Source: Candidatus Sumerlaeia bacterium
GTDB lineage: Bacteria > Sumerlaeota > Sumerlaeia > SLMS01
Direction of reading: 5' to 3'
DNA: 38,676 nt
NCBI GenBank assembly: GCA_020831705.1
Contig: JAFIGB010000418.1
Span: forward strand, 1 to 38,676
In this document: positions 10,585 to 20,504 of the stretch, piece after piece
How positions within the stretch are numbered: position 1 is the stretch's first letter
How the letters are laid out: every line of letters begins with the position of its first letter
Made by a program: the position numbers and the translations under genes
Notes under the pieces: model-generated
Told to the model about the DNA's origin: nothing
The model's input: only the letters and a program-made list of their open reading frames with translations
Databases searched by the model: none

Positions 10585-10611
10585 GACCTGGATCCTCTGG
10601 AGGTCGGTAAC

Positions 10612-11541
10612 ATGCCCAAGGCCCGGAATTGGTGGATTGCCCTCGGCATTGGCGCCTTTGTGTACGCTCTCTCCCCGGCGCTGGTGGGGAATGTCCGCCC
10701 AACGGAATACGATGGGGGTCGAAGCCGCAGCGAGGCCGCCGAAGCCGAACGAAACAGCAGCGCCATCGGTCGTCTGCTGGGGGAAATGCGTACCAGTTTC
10801 AGCGACATCATGTTTATCAAGACCGAGCGATACCACCACATGGGCATCGCCTATGATGCCCACCTCGGTGCCAACCCCGGCCAGGAACTGGATCAATCCC
10901 ACGCCGGAACCGGAACGCTGATTCCTCCCCCGGACAAGGACTTCCGCGGCTTCATCGGCAATCTGGAACGGAACATCCGCCCTTGGAGGGACCCAAGCCT
11001 GGCCCATGTCCACTCCGATGGACGGGAACTCCTGCCGTGGTACCGTCTCATGACATTGAGTGATCCCCATTATATACGGGGGTTCATCCTTGGTGCCTTC
11101 TGGCTGGAGCGGGAGGACCCCGAGGAGGCAATGGCTTTCATCACCGAGGGCCTTGAGAACAATCCCAACTCCTTCCAGATTCTGCTCACCAAGGGCCAGA
11201 TGGTCGACAGGGTGGGGCAACGGATTGGCCGGGAGGGAGGCGATCCCACTCCCAAGCGGAAACGGGCCCTGGAGCTTTTCATCAGGGGGGCGGAAATCGT
11301 CCTCCAGCAACGCCCCCCCGGTGCGGACAAGCCCGACCTGAATTGGTGGACGGAATACATCGAGAACGATGCCCGGGCGGTTTTCCAGTTGGCCGTCCTC
11401 ATGGAGTCCCGTCTCGGGGATGTCGATGTGGCCTACGAACGGGGCCTGCGGTACCTGGAACATATCCCGGATGATCGGATCATCAGGCGGGAACTGGATC
11501 GCATTGAAGCCGATCGCCAAAGTGCCGAGCGGGAAGGTTGA
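10612..11541 (+). CDS. Membrane-anchored hypothetical protein, possibly TPR-like
   Basis: N-terminal hydrophobic helix (NWWIALGIGAFVYALSPALVG); helical C-terminal half (EEAMAFITEGLENNPNSFQILLTKGQM); apparent operon with the permeases. Confidence 0.65.
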   Translation: MPKARNWWIALGIGAFVYALSPALVGNVRPTEYDGGRSRSEAAEAERNSSAIGRLLGEMRTSFSDIMFIKTERYHHMGIAYDAHLGANPGQELDQSHAGTGTLIPPPDKDFRGFIGNLERNIRPWRDPSLAHVHSDGRELLPWYRLMTLSDPHYIRGFILGAFWLEREDPEEAMAFITEGLENNPNSFQILLTKGQMVDRVGQRIGREGGDPTPKRKRALELFIRGAEIVLQQRPPGADKPDLNWWTEYIENDARAVFQLAVLMESRLGDVDVAYERGLRYLEHIPDDRIIRRELDRIEADRQSAEREG

Positions 11542-11698
11542 AAAAGCTTTCCTTGCACCTAAGAGCTTGACGAAACCAAGGTTTGTGCGTCGATAATCCC
11601 ATCGATTTTTCGATTCGGGAAATAATCGGCAAAATAGAAACCGAGAGAACAAGGCTGGGACACCAGGTCCAGTCCCGCTGTCCGGAGGATTTCAACCA

Positions 11699-13462
11699 AT
11701 GGCAAGCGCCATGGAACGCAAGCTGGGCGAGATGCTCGTCAAGGACAACGTCATCAGTCGCGATGACCTTGAGAAGGCAATCACCCAGCAGGAAACAAGC
11801 AAGAGAAGCCTTGGCAGTGTGCTCATCGATCTGGGCCTGACCTCCGAGTGGGAAATGGCAGCCGCGCTCGGCAAGCAGCTCAATGTCCCCTTCATCACCC
11901 TTTCCCACTACGAAATCGACGAACTCGTCCTCAACAGCATCCCCCGGGAGATCGTTCGCAAGTACAAGATCGTCCCCGTCGACAAAACCGGCGACACCCT
12001 CACCATCGCCCTTGCCGACCCCTCCAATATTTACCTTCTTGACGAACTCAAGATCCTCACCAAAAGCGACATCATCCCCGTTATTTCCTTCGAGTCGGAC
12101 ATTACCGAGGCTATCGGGCGTTATTATCCCGGCCTCAATGATGACGCCAATCAGGCCAATATCAACGAGGCACTCAAGGATATCAGTGACGAGGACATGC
12201 GCTCGGCCATGCAAAGCGCCCTCGAAGATGACAACTTTGACATGGAGGAATCCAAGGAGGATGAGGACGAGGACGGAGCCGAAATCAACGACGCACCGGT
12301 CATCCAGCTCGTCAACATGATCATCTCTGAGGCTCTCAAGATGGGAGCCTCCGATATCCATATCGAGCCCTACGAGAAGAAACTGCGTCTTCGTTACCGT
12401 GTCGACGGTGTCCTCCACGAGATGACCAACCCGCCCAAGAAGTTCCAAAACGCCATCATCTCGCGTATCAAAATCCTTTCCGAACTCGACATTGCCGAAC
12501 GGCGTCTCCCCCAAGACGGACGTTTCCGCGTCAAGATTCAGGGCCGCCCCATCGACTTTCGTGTCAGCACCTGCCCGGTGATTTATGGCGAAAAGGTCGT
12601 TATGCGTATTCTCGACCAGGGCAACCTGATGCTCAATCTCGAGGATCTCGGCTTCGATGCCGACATCAAGAAGAAGTTCGAGGATGCCATCCTCCGCCCC
12701 TACGGCATGTGCCTGATCACGGGTCCGACCGGTTCGGGTAAATCGACGACGCTCTATTCCGCTCTTTCCCGCATCAATGACCCATCGAAGAACATCAGCA
12801 CCTGCGAGGATCCGGTGGAATACAACCTCCCGGGGATTAACCAGGTGAATGCCCGCCCCGATGTGGGGCTGGATTTCGCGGCGGCGCTCAAGTCGTTCCT
12901 GCGTCAGGATCCCGACATCATCATGGTTGGTGAGATTCGTGACCTGGAAACCGGCGCCATTGCCGTCAAGGCAGCGCTCACGGGCCACCTTGTGCTTTCC
13001 ACCCTGCACACGAATGATGCCCCCGGCACCGTCCAGCGGCTTCTCAACATGGGTATTGAGGATTTCCTGATCACGGCCTCGCTGAACATGATTCAGGCCC
13101 AGCGCCTTGCCCGGCGCATCTGCAAGAAATGCCGGTATGAATATAAACCCGATGCCATCGAGGCGAAGGTCCTTGGCGTCGATTTCAATGAAAAAGAGGA
13201 CCTGCTCTTCTACAAGGGCAAGGGATGTGATGTCTGCCGCCACACAGGATACAAGGGCCGCGTGGGCCTTTACGAGGTCATGGTGATGGACGATCCCCTG
13301 CGTGATGCGATCATGGCGGAAATGCCCCCGTCGCAATTCAAGCGGGCATCCATTGCCCAGGGCATGGAATCCATGCGCCAGGCCGCGATCAAAAAAGTCC
13401 TTCAGGGAGCCACCACGGTGGAGCAAACACTGGAGCTTACCGTTGAGGATCCCATCGATTGA
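11699..13462 (+). CDS. pilB: Type IV pilus / type II secretion assembly ATPase (PilB/GspE family)
   Basis: GPTGSGKSTTLYSAL Walker A, DPDIIMVGEIRDLETG, GHLVLSTLHTNDAPG, tetracysteine CKKC...CDVC, N-terminal MshEN-like domain; GGAGGA upstream. Confidence 0.93.
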   Translation: MASAMERKLGEMLVKDNVISRDDLEKAITQQETSKRSLGSVLIDLGLTSEWEMAAALGKQLNVPFITLSHYEIDELVLNSIPREIVRKYKIVPVDKTGDTLTIALADPSNIYLLDELKILTKSDIIPVISFESDITEAIGRYYPGLNDDANQANINEALKDISDEDMRSAMQSALEDDNFDMEESKEDEDEDGAEINDAPVIQLVNMIISEALKMGASDIHIEPYEKKLRLRYRVDGVLHEMTNPPKKFQNAIISRIKILSELDIAERRLPQDGRFRVKIQGRPIDFRVSTCPVIYGEKVVMRILDQGNLMLNLEDLGFDADIKKKFEDAILRPYGMCLITGPTGSGKSTTLYSALSRINDPSKNISTCEDPVEYNLPGINQVNARPDVGLDFAAALKSFLRQDPDIIMVGEIRDLETGAIAVKAALTGHLVLSTLHTNDAPGTVQRLLNMGIEDFLITASLNMIQAQRLARRICKKCRYEYKPDAIEAKVLGVDFNEKEDLLFYKGKGCDVCRHTGYKGRVGLYEVMVMDDPLRDAIMAEMPPSQFKRASIAQGMESMRQAAIKKVLQGATTVEQTLELTVEDPID

Positions 13463-13560
13463 GAACCTGACCAGCGGGGCAAATTGACAATCCCCCTTGA
13501 TCCGGTTTCGCCAATCACCTAGGAACGCTTTTCGAGAGAACTCAGGAGAACGAACTCCCA

Positions 13561-14778
13561 ATGCCTGTTTTTCAATATGTGGCGCGCGCCAGTGACGGGA
13601 GGCAACTAAGTGGAACCGCCGAGGCCAGCGATCAGGCCACGGTCGTCCGCATGCTTCGCGAAAAAGGACTGACGGTGACCTCGATTCAGACCGGGGCCGT
13701 CAAGGGCGCAAAAAAGAAAAAGGAACTCAAGGGCAAGGGCGGCCGCGTCAAGCTAGAGGACATCGTTATCATGTCCCAGCAGATGTCGGTCATGATCCGC
13801 TCGGGTCTTCCCCTCATCGAGGTCCTCAACATCCTCGGGGAACAGACCGAGCGCCGTTCCCTCGCCGAGGTCCTCCGCCAGGTGGAAAAGGACGTCGAGG
13901 GGGGCTCCTCCCTCACCGAGGCGATCCAGAAACACCCCAACGTCTTCAACACCTTCTACCTTTCCATGGTCCGTGCCGGTGAGGCTTCCGGTATGTTGGA
14001 CTCCATTCTGGATCAGGTGGCGACCTACCTGGAACGCCTCGCGGCCCTCCAGCGCAAAATCAAGTCGGCCCTGATGTATCCCACCACCGTCACGCTGGTG
14101 GCCATCGGCATTACCTTCTTCCTTATGGTGAAGGTCGTTCCCGTTTTCGAGGACATCTTCGAATCCCTCGAAGGCGATCTCCCCGTCCCCACGATGATCA
14201 CCATCGCCATTTCCCAGACCCTGCAATCGTACTGGTGGCTGGCGCTGCTCATACTGGTCGTCCTTTATGTTATCCTCTATCAATGGGGGAAAACGTACTC
14301 GGGACGCATGACCATCGACCGATTTAAACTCACCATGCCGATCTTCGGGGCGCTGCTCCTCAAGTCCAGCGTCGCCAAGTTCTGCCGCACCCTCGGGACA
14401 CTGATTCGGTCCGGCGTGAACATTCTCTACGCCCTTGAAATTACCGCCAAGACTTCCGGCAACGCCGTCATTGAGGCGGCCGTCTATAAGACCCGGTCGA
14501 GCATCCAGGCGGGCGAATCACTGACCAAGCCCCTCGTCGAGGCAAACGTCTTCCCCCCCATGGTGACCCGCATGATCGACGTGGGCGAGCGCACCGGTGC
14601 CCTTGAAGGCATGCTCATCAAGATCGCCGACTTCTACGAGGACCAGGTCAACACCATGGTCGCGGGCCTCACCTCCCTCATCGAACCCCTCCTCATCGTC
14701 GGACTGGGCGTCGTCATCGGATTCATTGTCGTTTCGATGTTCATGCCCATGTTCAAGATGATCGAGATGCTCAGTTAG
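13561..14778 (+). CDS. pilC: Type IV pilus / type II secretion inner-membrane platform protein (PilC/GspF family)
   Basis: MPVFQYVARASDGRQLSGTAEA...; GEASGMLDSILDQVATYLE; VGERTGALEGML...EPLLIVGLGVVIGFIVVSMFMPMFKM. Confidence 0.93.
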   Translation: MPVFQYVARASDGRQLSGTAEASDQATVVRMLREKGLTVTSIQTGAVKGAKKKKELKGKGGRVKLEDIVIMSQQMSVMIRSGLPLIEVLNILGEQTERRSLAEVLRQVEKDVEGGSSLTEAIQKHPNVFNTFYLSMVRAGEASGMLDSILDQVATYLERLAALQRKIKSALMYPTTVTLVAIGITFFLMVKVVPVFEDIFESLEGDLPVPTMITIAISQTLQSYWWLALLILVVLYVILYQWGKTYSGRMTIDRFKLTMPIFGALLLKSSVAKFCRTLGTLIRSGVNILYALEITAKTSGNAVIEAAVYKTRSSIQAGESLTKPLVEANVFPPMVTRMIDVGERTGALEGMLIKIADFYEDQVNTMVAGLTSLIEPLLIVGLGVVIGFIVVSMFMPMFKMIEMLS

Positions 14779-14808
14779 CAACCCACAACACATTACCGCC
14801 GCACACCC

Positions 14809-14845
14809 CCGGGCCTTTCCACTGCGGAAGGGCCCGGTTTTTTTC
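14809..14845 (+). terminator. Rho-independent terminator after pilC
   Basis: GGGCCTTTCC-ACTGC-GGAAGGGCCC followed by GGTTTTTTT. Confidence 0.85.
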
Positions 14846-14947
14846 TGGGAGCACCGGGGTGGATATCCTCCTTGAGCCTCCGGTGGATGCCCATCCAGCA
14901 TCGGCCCAACGCCATGGGCTGTGGCAGTTCCATTTCCAGAATGAAGA

Positions 14948-16834
14948 ATGATGACCATGATGAAGTCCCTCCACCCCATTAAGGTTCTCCTGATTCTGGC
15001 CCTGTTGTTCCTTCAGGGATTAAACCCGGCAGGCGCTTTTACCGGTGGCCTCTTTGGCTCCAACCAGAACAGCGATGCGCCACCCGAGGTCATGGCGCGG
15101 GACATTGCGGGGCTGGAAAATCCCCGCGAAACGTTCCGGACATTCCTCACCAATATGCTGGAGCGGAGGGAACGGGCGGCCCTTCGTGCCCTGGATCTTT
15201 CGGATATTCCCGCCCCGATACGGACCACCCGGGGAGGCAACCGTGCCCGGCTCCTTTATGAAATCATCAACCGCCTCGGCCATGTGGACTATAACACGAT
15301 CCCCACGGAAGTGGAAGATGACATTTATTACTTTCATACCCGGGTCGCAGATATTTTTGAACTGGAGTTGATCCGGGGCGAGGATGAAGGATGGCGCTTC
15401 AGCCCCCAGACACTCGAGGACCTGGACGCCATGTGGGAGTCCGTCCGTGCCGAGGACCAGATTGCTGGGCGCCGGGTATCGTTTACCGAGGATCCCGACC
15501 TTTGGATGGACCAGAATTTCCCCCGCTGGCTGACGCGCACGGATCTCATCCTGCGCAATTACCAGTGGGCGAGCATCCTCCTCCTGATTTTCATCGGCGT
15601 GGTTGCCGACCGGTTTTTCCGGTTTTACGCAGGCCGACTCATCGCCCGGTTCCTGGAGCGACAACACATACAATACGATTCGGATTTCCTCCCCGTGGCA
15701 ACCAAGTGGTTCGGTTGGACAGTGGCGGGTATTGTCTGGGTGGTTGGTGTTTCGGCGCTGAACCTACCCGAGCGCATGGTGGTGATCCTCGACATTGCGG
15801 CGCGGTTCCTCGCCGTGGCGGCGGGGGTCATGGCGGCCCTGGCGGTGACGGATTTGATGGCGTCGATCTTCATGCTCAAGGCACGGAAAACGGCCACGAA
15901 GTTCGATGACATTCTGGTACCACTGATCCGCAAGGCGGTGAAGGTTTTCATCACGACGGTGGGGATCATCTTCATCGCCGACAACATGCAGGTCAACATC
16001 ACCAGCCTTCTTGCCGGCCTCGGCATCGGCGGCCTGGCCTTCGCCCTCGCCGCGAAGGATACGGTGGAAAACCTCTTCGGATCGATCACGATCCTCATCG
16101 ACCGCCCCTTCCAGATTGGCGACTGGGTTTGTATAGACAATGTCGAGGGGAACGTGGAGGCACTTGGATTGCGATCGACCAGGATCCGCACCTTCTACAA
16201 CTCGCTGATCACGGTGCCGAATTCCAATCTCATCAAGGCCAATGTGGACAACCTGGGCATGCGGCGGTATAGACGCTTCAGAACACACATCAATGTGACC
16301 TACAATACGCCTCCTGAAAAGATCGATGCCTTCTGCGAGGGCATTCGCGAGCTGATCCGCCAGCACCCTTACACATGGAAGAGCAACTACCATGTCTGGC
16401 TAAATGAGTTCGGTCCCCATTCCCTGGATATACTGATACACATGTTCCACGAAACCCCCGACTGGGCAACCGAGTTGCGCGAGCGCCATCGCCTCATGAG
16501 CGACATTGTCCGCCTGGCAAAACGCATCGGGGTGGAGTTCGCCTTCCCGACCCAGACGTTGTACCTCGAGCGTGGAAGCGGCCCCGCCGTCCCCGACGAT
16601 TCACCATTCGTCAATCGTGCCGGGATCATTGCCGGGCGCGAGCAGGCACGCTCCCACGCCAACGAAATGGTCGATGAGCTTCTTCGCAATGACGGATTCC
16701 AGAACCCTCCCCCACCGGTGTCGTTCAATCTCCCCCTCGACGCTGAGGAGGATTGCGTGAAGAAGGCCCTCAAGATGCGTGGTGAATCGGGCGACGCCGG
16801 CGGCTCCTCCGGTGATGGGGAGGGCGGTCGCTGA
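14948..16834 (+). CDS. MscS-family mechanosensitive ion channel with N-terminal periplasmic extension
   Basis: Signal/TM start; LLAGLGIGGLAFALAAKDTVENLFGSITILIDRPFQIGDWV...TRIRTFYNSLITVPNSNLIKANVDN core. Confidence 0.92.
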   Translation: MMTMMKSLHPIKVLLILALLFLQGLNPAGAFTGGLFGSNQNSDAPPEVMARDIAGLENPRETFRTFLTNMLERRERAALRALDLSDIPAPIRTTRGGNRARLLYEIINRLGHVDYNTIPTEVEDDIYYFHTRVADIFELELIRGEDEGWRFSPQTLEDLDAMWESVRAEDQIAGRRVSFTEDPDLWMDQNFPRWLTRTDLILRNYQWASILLLIFIGVVADRFFRFYAGRLIARFLERQHIQYDSDFLPVATKWFGWTVAGIVWVVGVSALNLPERMVVILDIAARFLAVAAGVMAALAVTDLMASIFMLKARKTATKFDDILVPLIRKAVKVFITTVGIIFIADNMQVNITSLLAGLGIGGLAFALAAKDTVENLFGSITILIDRPFQIGDWVCIDNVEGNVEALGLRSTRIRTFYNSLITVPNSNLIKANVDNLGMRRYRRFRTHINVTYNTPPEKIDAFCEGIRELIRQHPYTWKSNYHVWLNEFGPHSLDILIHMFHETPDWATELRERHRLMSDIVRLAKRIGVEFAFPTQTLYLERGSGPAVPDDSPFVNRAGIIAGREQARSHANEMVDELLRNDGFQNPPPPVSFNLPLDAEEDCVKKALKMRGESGDAGGSSGDGEGGR

Positions 16835-16844
16835 AAACGCGCCG

Positions 16845-17522
16845 TTACCTGCCCTGCCTCAGCAATCTTTGACGCAGGATATCGAGCCGTTCACGGTTCT
16901 TGAATCCACATTTTTCCAGGCGCCTGATGATGTCGTTGACGGAATCGGGCGTGAAGGGAACCCCGTTGATGGCAAGGTATTCAAGACTTGCCAGTTCAAC
17001 CCCCTCGTTCATTCGCATCAGGATGTCTTCCGCAAAGGCCACCTCAAGCTGACGCCCGCAGCGATCCAGATCCCCCTGCATGGCATACACCACCGCGATC
17101 ATGGCAAGACGCTGGTGCTCGAAGGGGATTTCCTCCGGGGGAAGATCATCAACGGAGGGACGATCCTTGACGGTGAGGATCTCCATGGCGCTGGACGGGT
17201 TGGCGCCAAAGGAAAGATAAAAGCGCGCCAGGGCAAGGCGGCTGATCATCCTCGTGGGGAGTTCCTCGATCCCCTTGATGAAAAATTCCTCGGAGGTCTC
17301 GAAGTGCTCCTGGGCCTCGCCCTGTTCGTTGCGGGCAAGGGCACGAGCGGCGACGGACTGATGGAGGGTCGCCAGCCAGTGGTACGTGTCGGCACGATCC
17401 ACCGGACGTGCCATCGCCGGCATGATGGACTCCAGCGTCTCAATGGCAGGGAGCAGTCCATCGGTGGTGGCAAGCAGCGGTTCCACGCGCTCGCTGAAAA
17501 GATCATCAAAGGTGGGATTCAT
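16845..17522 (-). CDS. Hypothetical helical protein, TPR-like
   Basis: Minus ORF MNPTFDDLFSERVEPLLATTDGLLPAIETLESIMPAM; ATGA overlap with upstream glycosyltransferase. Confidence 0.6.
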   Translation of the reverse strand: MNPTFDDLFSERVEPLLATTDGLLPAIETLESIMPAMARPVDRADTYHWLATLHQSVAARALARNEQGEAQEHFETSEEFFIKGIEELPTRMISRLALARFYLSFGANPSSAMEILTVKDRPSVDDLPPEEIPFEHQRLAMIAVVYAMQGDLDRCGRQLEVAFAEDILMRMNEGVELASLEYLAINGVPFTPDSVNDIIRRLEKCGFKNRERLDILRQRLLRQGR

Positions 17523-18688
17523 TGTCGTTCCTTGCGGGATTTTTTTTTGCCGCCTGCGCTCATGACCTCGATGGCATCAAGAAGGGCACGGGCCGTTTTC
17601 CTTGAGTCGTGATGCTGGTGTACAAACTTCGATCGCTGCGGGGGCACGCCCTCGTTCTGTGCATCGCCCAGTGACTTGATCACGGCTGCCCAGTTGTCCT
17701 GCGACGTTCCCTCCACCACCGCAGCCAGGGGCCAGGGGGGGACGATCCTGTCGGTGCCGCTCCCGGCACGAACAATCACGGGGAGGCCGCGGGAAAGGGC
17801 CTCCACAACGGCGCGACCGTAGGACTCCTGGGGGGAAGGGTGAAGGAGAATGTCGGCAGCGGCGTAATGTCGCTCGATTTTGTCCTGGCTTCCCGGCAGA
17901 TCCACCCGATCCAGAACACCCTCCCGGCGAGCGACATCGAGCAGTGGCCTGCGTGCCGGACCTTCTCCTGCAATGACGAGCCGGTACTTGGCATCCAGCG
18001 CCTCCATCGCCCTGATCGCAACATCCCATGCCTTGTTGTGGGTCAGGCCACCAACACCAAGGAGGATGATTTCTGTCGGGCCAAAGGAGAGCTCGTTGCG
18101 TGCCGTTTCCCGTTCCCCGGCGGTCACCAGGGGGAACCGGCAAAGGTCGACACCATTGGGGATGGAAAGAATACGGCGGCGGGAAAAACCGGCGCGGATG
18201 AGCTGTCGGCGGACCTTCTCCGAGACGGCACCGATCCAGACCCCCTTGTGAAGGGTCCGTCTATACAGCATGCCGATGAGGGGGCGAAGCAGGGCACCCT
18301 TGTCCCCCCAGGCATGGAGGCCGTGCTCCACGGCGAGGAGCGGCCGACCCGTCCGCCGGGAAAGAATCCTTCCCACCATGTCGGGACGGAGAAGGTGGCT
18401 GCAAAGATGGGTGACCGAGGAATACCAATCCAGGTCGGCGATTTGACGCGCCGTTTTTGGAACTCCCCCCCAGCCGGTGGGGAGGATGGCAAACTCGCCA
18501 CCGAGGCGGGTCACTTCCTCCCCAAGGGGCTCGCGAAGGCTTCCCTCCCAGTCCAGCGCCACCACGGAGACCCGAAGCGTGCCGGTCTCCAGTGCCTTCA
18601 GGGTGTCAAGCACCTGCCAGCCCGGACCATCGGAGTGAAAGCCGCGCAGGAGAAGAAGCAGGTGGTTCGATGTGGTACTTTTGGGCAT
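17519..18688 (-). CDS. GT-B glycosyltransferase (group 1 / GT4-like)
   Basis: LSIPNGVDLCRF, LLGVGGLTHNKAWDVAIRAM, LVIAGEGPARRPLLD, HYAAADILLHPSPQESYGRAVVEALSRGLPVIV; preferred start MPKSTTSNHLLLLLRGFHSDG at 18688. Confidence 0.88.
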   Translation of the reverse strand: MPKSTTSNHLLLLLRGFHSDGPGWQVLDTLKALETGTLRVSVVALDWEGSLREPLGEEVTRLGGEFAILPTGWGGVPKTARQIADLDWYSSVTHLCSHLLRPDMVGRILSRRTGRPLLAVEHGLHAWGDKGALLRPLIGMLYRRTLHKGVWIGAVSEKVRRQLIRAGFSRRRILSIPNGVDLCRFPLVTAGERETARNELSFGPTEIILLGVGGLTHNKAWDVAIRAMEALDAKYRLVIAGEGPARRPLLDVARREGVLDRVDLPGSQDKIERHYAAADILLHPSPQESYGRAVVEALSRGLPVIVRAGSGTDRIVPPWPLAAVVEGTSQDNWAAVIKSLGDAQNEGVPPQRSKFVHQHHDSRKTARALLDAIEVMSAGGKKKSRKERQ

Positions 18689-18881
18689 GGAGAACAATTC
18701 TGGAAGGCATTTTCCACACAGGAAGTCTGCACAGCGATGGTTCCGGCCGCAACGGCAAGCATCATCCGGGAAACGGTTCGTGGTCCGATAACAGTTCCCC
18801 AAAAAAACAAGGACTTCCTTGCGCCCCACCAACCCACCTCCATTCTCGACTCGATGGGATCAACACGAGGAGAGTAACATC

Positions 18882-19988
18882 ATGCGACTGACAACCCTGA
18901 TACTACTACCAACCCTGCTGCTGCTTCTCGGCGGCTGCCTCCACCGGGGGGACAAAAAGGGGTGGACGGACAGAAAGCTTGCCCCGGGATGGAGGACGAT
19001 CCCCCTCGCCGAATCGGCGGCGGTCGCTGCGGAGCCACGCTCCGTCTCCTGGTTGGACGAGATCGTCCGAAGCGCCTCCATCCGCGCGGCGGAGGAACTC
19101 GGGGACGACATGACCACCCCCGAGGAGGTCTATACAACCGTCATTGACCTTCGCGACCCCCGCGACCCACGGATGGGCTCCTACCAGGGAACCGATTCCG
19201 TCTATCCAGCCAGCGTCATCAAGACCTGCTTCATGGTCACCGCCCTGGACATGGTTGCCCGGCGCGAGCTGGTCCTCGACCAGGAACTCAGGGACGAACT
19301 TCGCGCGATGATGGAACGATCCAGCAACATCACCACCAACAGCATCCTCGACAAAATATCCAATACCGGTTACGGCCCCCGCCTCGACGACGAGGCCTTC
19401 GAATCATTCCGCCACAAGCGCCACATCACCCATCGCCACATGGTGGACATTGGCCTTCCCGGTCTATACCCCGTGATGAAGACCTTCGCCGACGGCACCC
19501 CCTTCTACGGCCGCGATCCCCAGTTCCTCGGCCAGCGCATGCCCGACAACTTCGAATTTTCCAACAAGATGACCACCGACGACACGGCGCGCCTGTTCTA
19601 CCTGATCTGGAAGCGGGCCGTGGTCAGCCCGGCTGCAAGCGAGTACATGCTGGACCTGATGTATCGCGGCGAGGGGCGTTCCGGGACGGCCTTCCGCCGC
19701 ATCCTCCCCGACGGCGCCCGTCTATACAGCAAGAGCGGCTCGACGAACCTGGATCGCCATGACGCGGGAATTATCGAGCTTGCCGATGGTGGGGTGGTAA
19801 TCATTGCCAGCTTTGCCAAGGTTCGCAATCGCGGGGACCGGCATGCCCCCCAGGTCATTGAACGGGTGGCGAGCCTTGTCCTTGAGGAGCTGGATAACCT
19901 CCCCGGTTCCCTGGACCAGACAACGGCGGAATCCGCCGAGGAGGGCCTTGAGCGACTTCGCCGTGCCCGCGAGGAACGAAACCAGTAA
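18882..19988 (+). CDS. Lipoprotein, class A beta-lactamase-like serine hydrolase
   Basis: Lipobox LLLLGGC; YPASVIKTCFM (SxxK), ERSSNITTN (SxN-like), LYSKSGSTN (KTG-like). Confidence 0.78.
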   Translation: MRLTTLILLPTLLLLLGGCLHRGDKKGWTDRKLAPGWRTIPLAESAAVAAEPRSVSWLDEIVRSASIRAAEELGDDMTTPEEVYTTVIDLRDPRDPRMGSYQGTDSVYPASVIKTCFMVTALDMVARRELVLDQELRDELRAMMERSSNITTNSILDKISNTGYGPRLDDEAFESFRHKRHITHRHMVDIGLPGLYPVMKTFADGTPFYGRDPQFLGQRMPDNFEFSNKMTTDDTARLFYLIWKRAVVSPAASEYMLDLMYRGEGRSGTAFRRILPDGARLYSKSGSTNLDRHDAGIIELADGGVVIIASFAKVRNRGDRHAPQVIERVASLVLEELDNLPGSLDQTTAESAEEGLERLRRAREERNQ

Positions 19989-20000
19989 CTCCACGAAGAA

Positions 20001-20038
20001 AGCCGCCGGAGCGCATTCCTGCATTCCGGCGGCTTTTA
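20001..20038 (+). terminator. Rho-independent terminator
   Basis: GCCGCCGGA...TCCGGCGGC followed by TTTT directly after the serine hydrolase. Confidence 0.8.
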
Positions 20039-20069
20039 AATGTAACGACATTTGGGGAGGAGGGCGATA

Positions 20070-20339
20070 TCAGATATCGGCGTCCTCAAGTTCCAACTCG
20101 TATGCGTCCATTTCCTCTTCGCCGCCGAGGAAGGCTCCAAAGCTGGCAAGGAAGACTCCGGCAACCAGGTTCCCGCCATTGGGGGGAACGAGGGCGGCGA
20201 TGGCGGTGAAAACCACGCTGGTGAGGAGTGAAAGTGCGGCTACGAGGGGGTTGTCGAGGATGGTCATGGTTCGCTTGCTGAAGAAATGGGTTGTTGTCCT
20301 GCCGGGGGCCATACCGCCCGATGTTCCAAAGTTGTCCAT
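20070..20339 (-). CDS. Small membrane protein with acidic C-terminus
   Basis: MDNFGTSGG...PLVAALSLLTSVVFTAIAALV...LASFGAFLGGEEEMDAYELELEDADI; two hydrophobic stretches. Confidence 0.5.
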   Translation of the reverse strand: MDNFGTSGGMAPGRTTTHFFSKRTMTILDNPLVAALSLLTSVVFTAIAALVPPNGGNLVAGVFLASFGAFLGGEEEMDAYELELEDADI

Positions 20340-20504
20340 CCCCCGCCGCTGGGTCAAAGGCAAAATGGGGGAGATTCAAGGTCGCGGATTCGTCCCGGCA
20401 CGGCCCGGGACTGGAACTCCGGTTGCGCCCGATGGGTGTCGTGGCGTTGTAATCCCCGCCGCCGGGAGAACCCGGCTCAAATTTCGAGTGCGAGATGTTT
20501 CCCC

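Noticed and set aside
10444-11652. 402-aa minus-strand ORF
   Set aside because: Antisense to the 309-aa hypothetical, which has the better start, operon context and helical pattern.
11483-13561. 692-aa minus-strand ORF
   Set aside because: Antisense shadow of pilB; composition (HDRD/VDGDD-rich) typical of reverse frames.
17840-18877. 345-aa plus-strand ORF
   Set aside because: Antisense to the glycosyltransferase, whose motifs are unambiguous.
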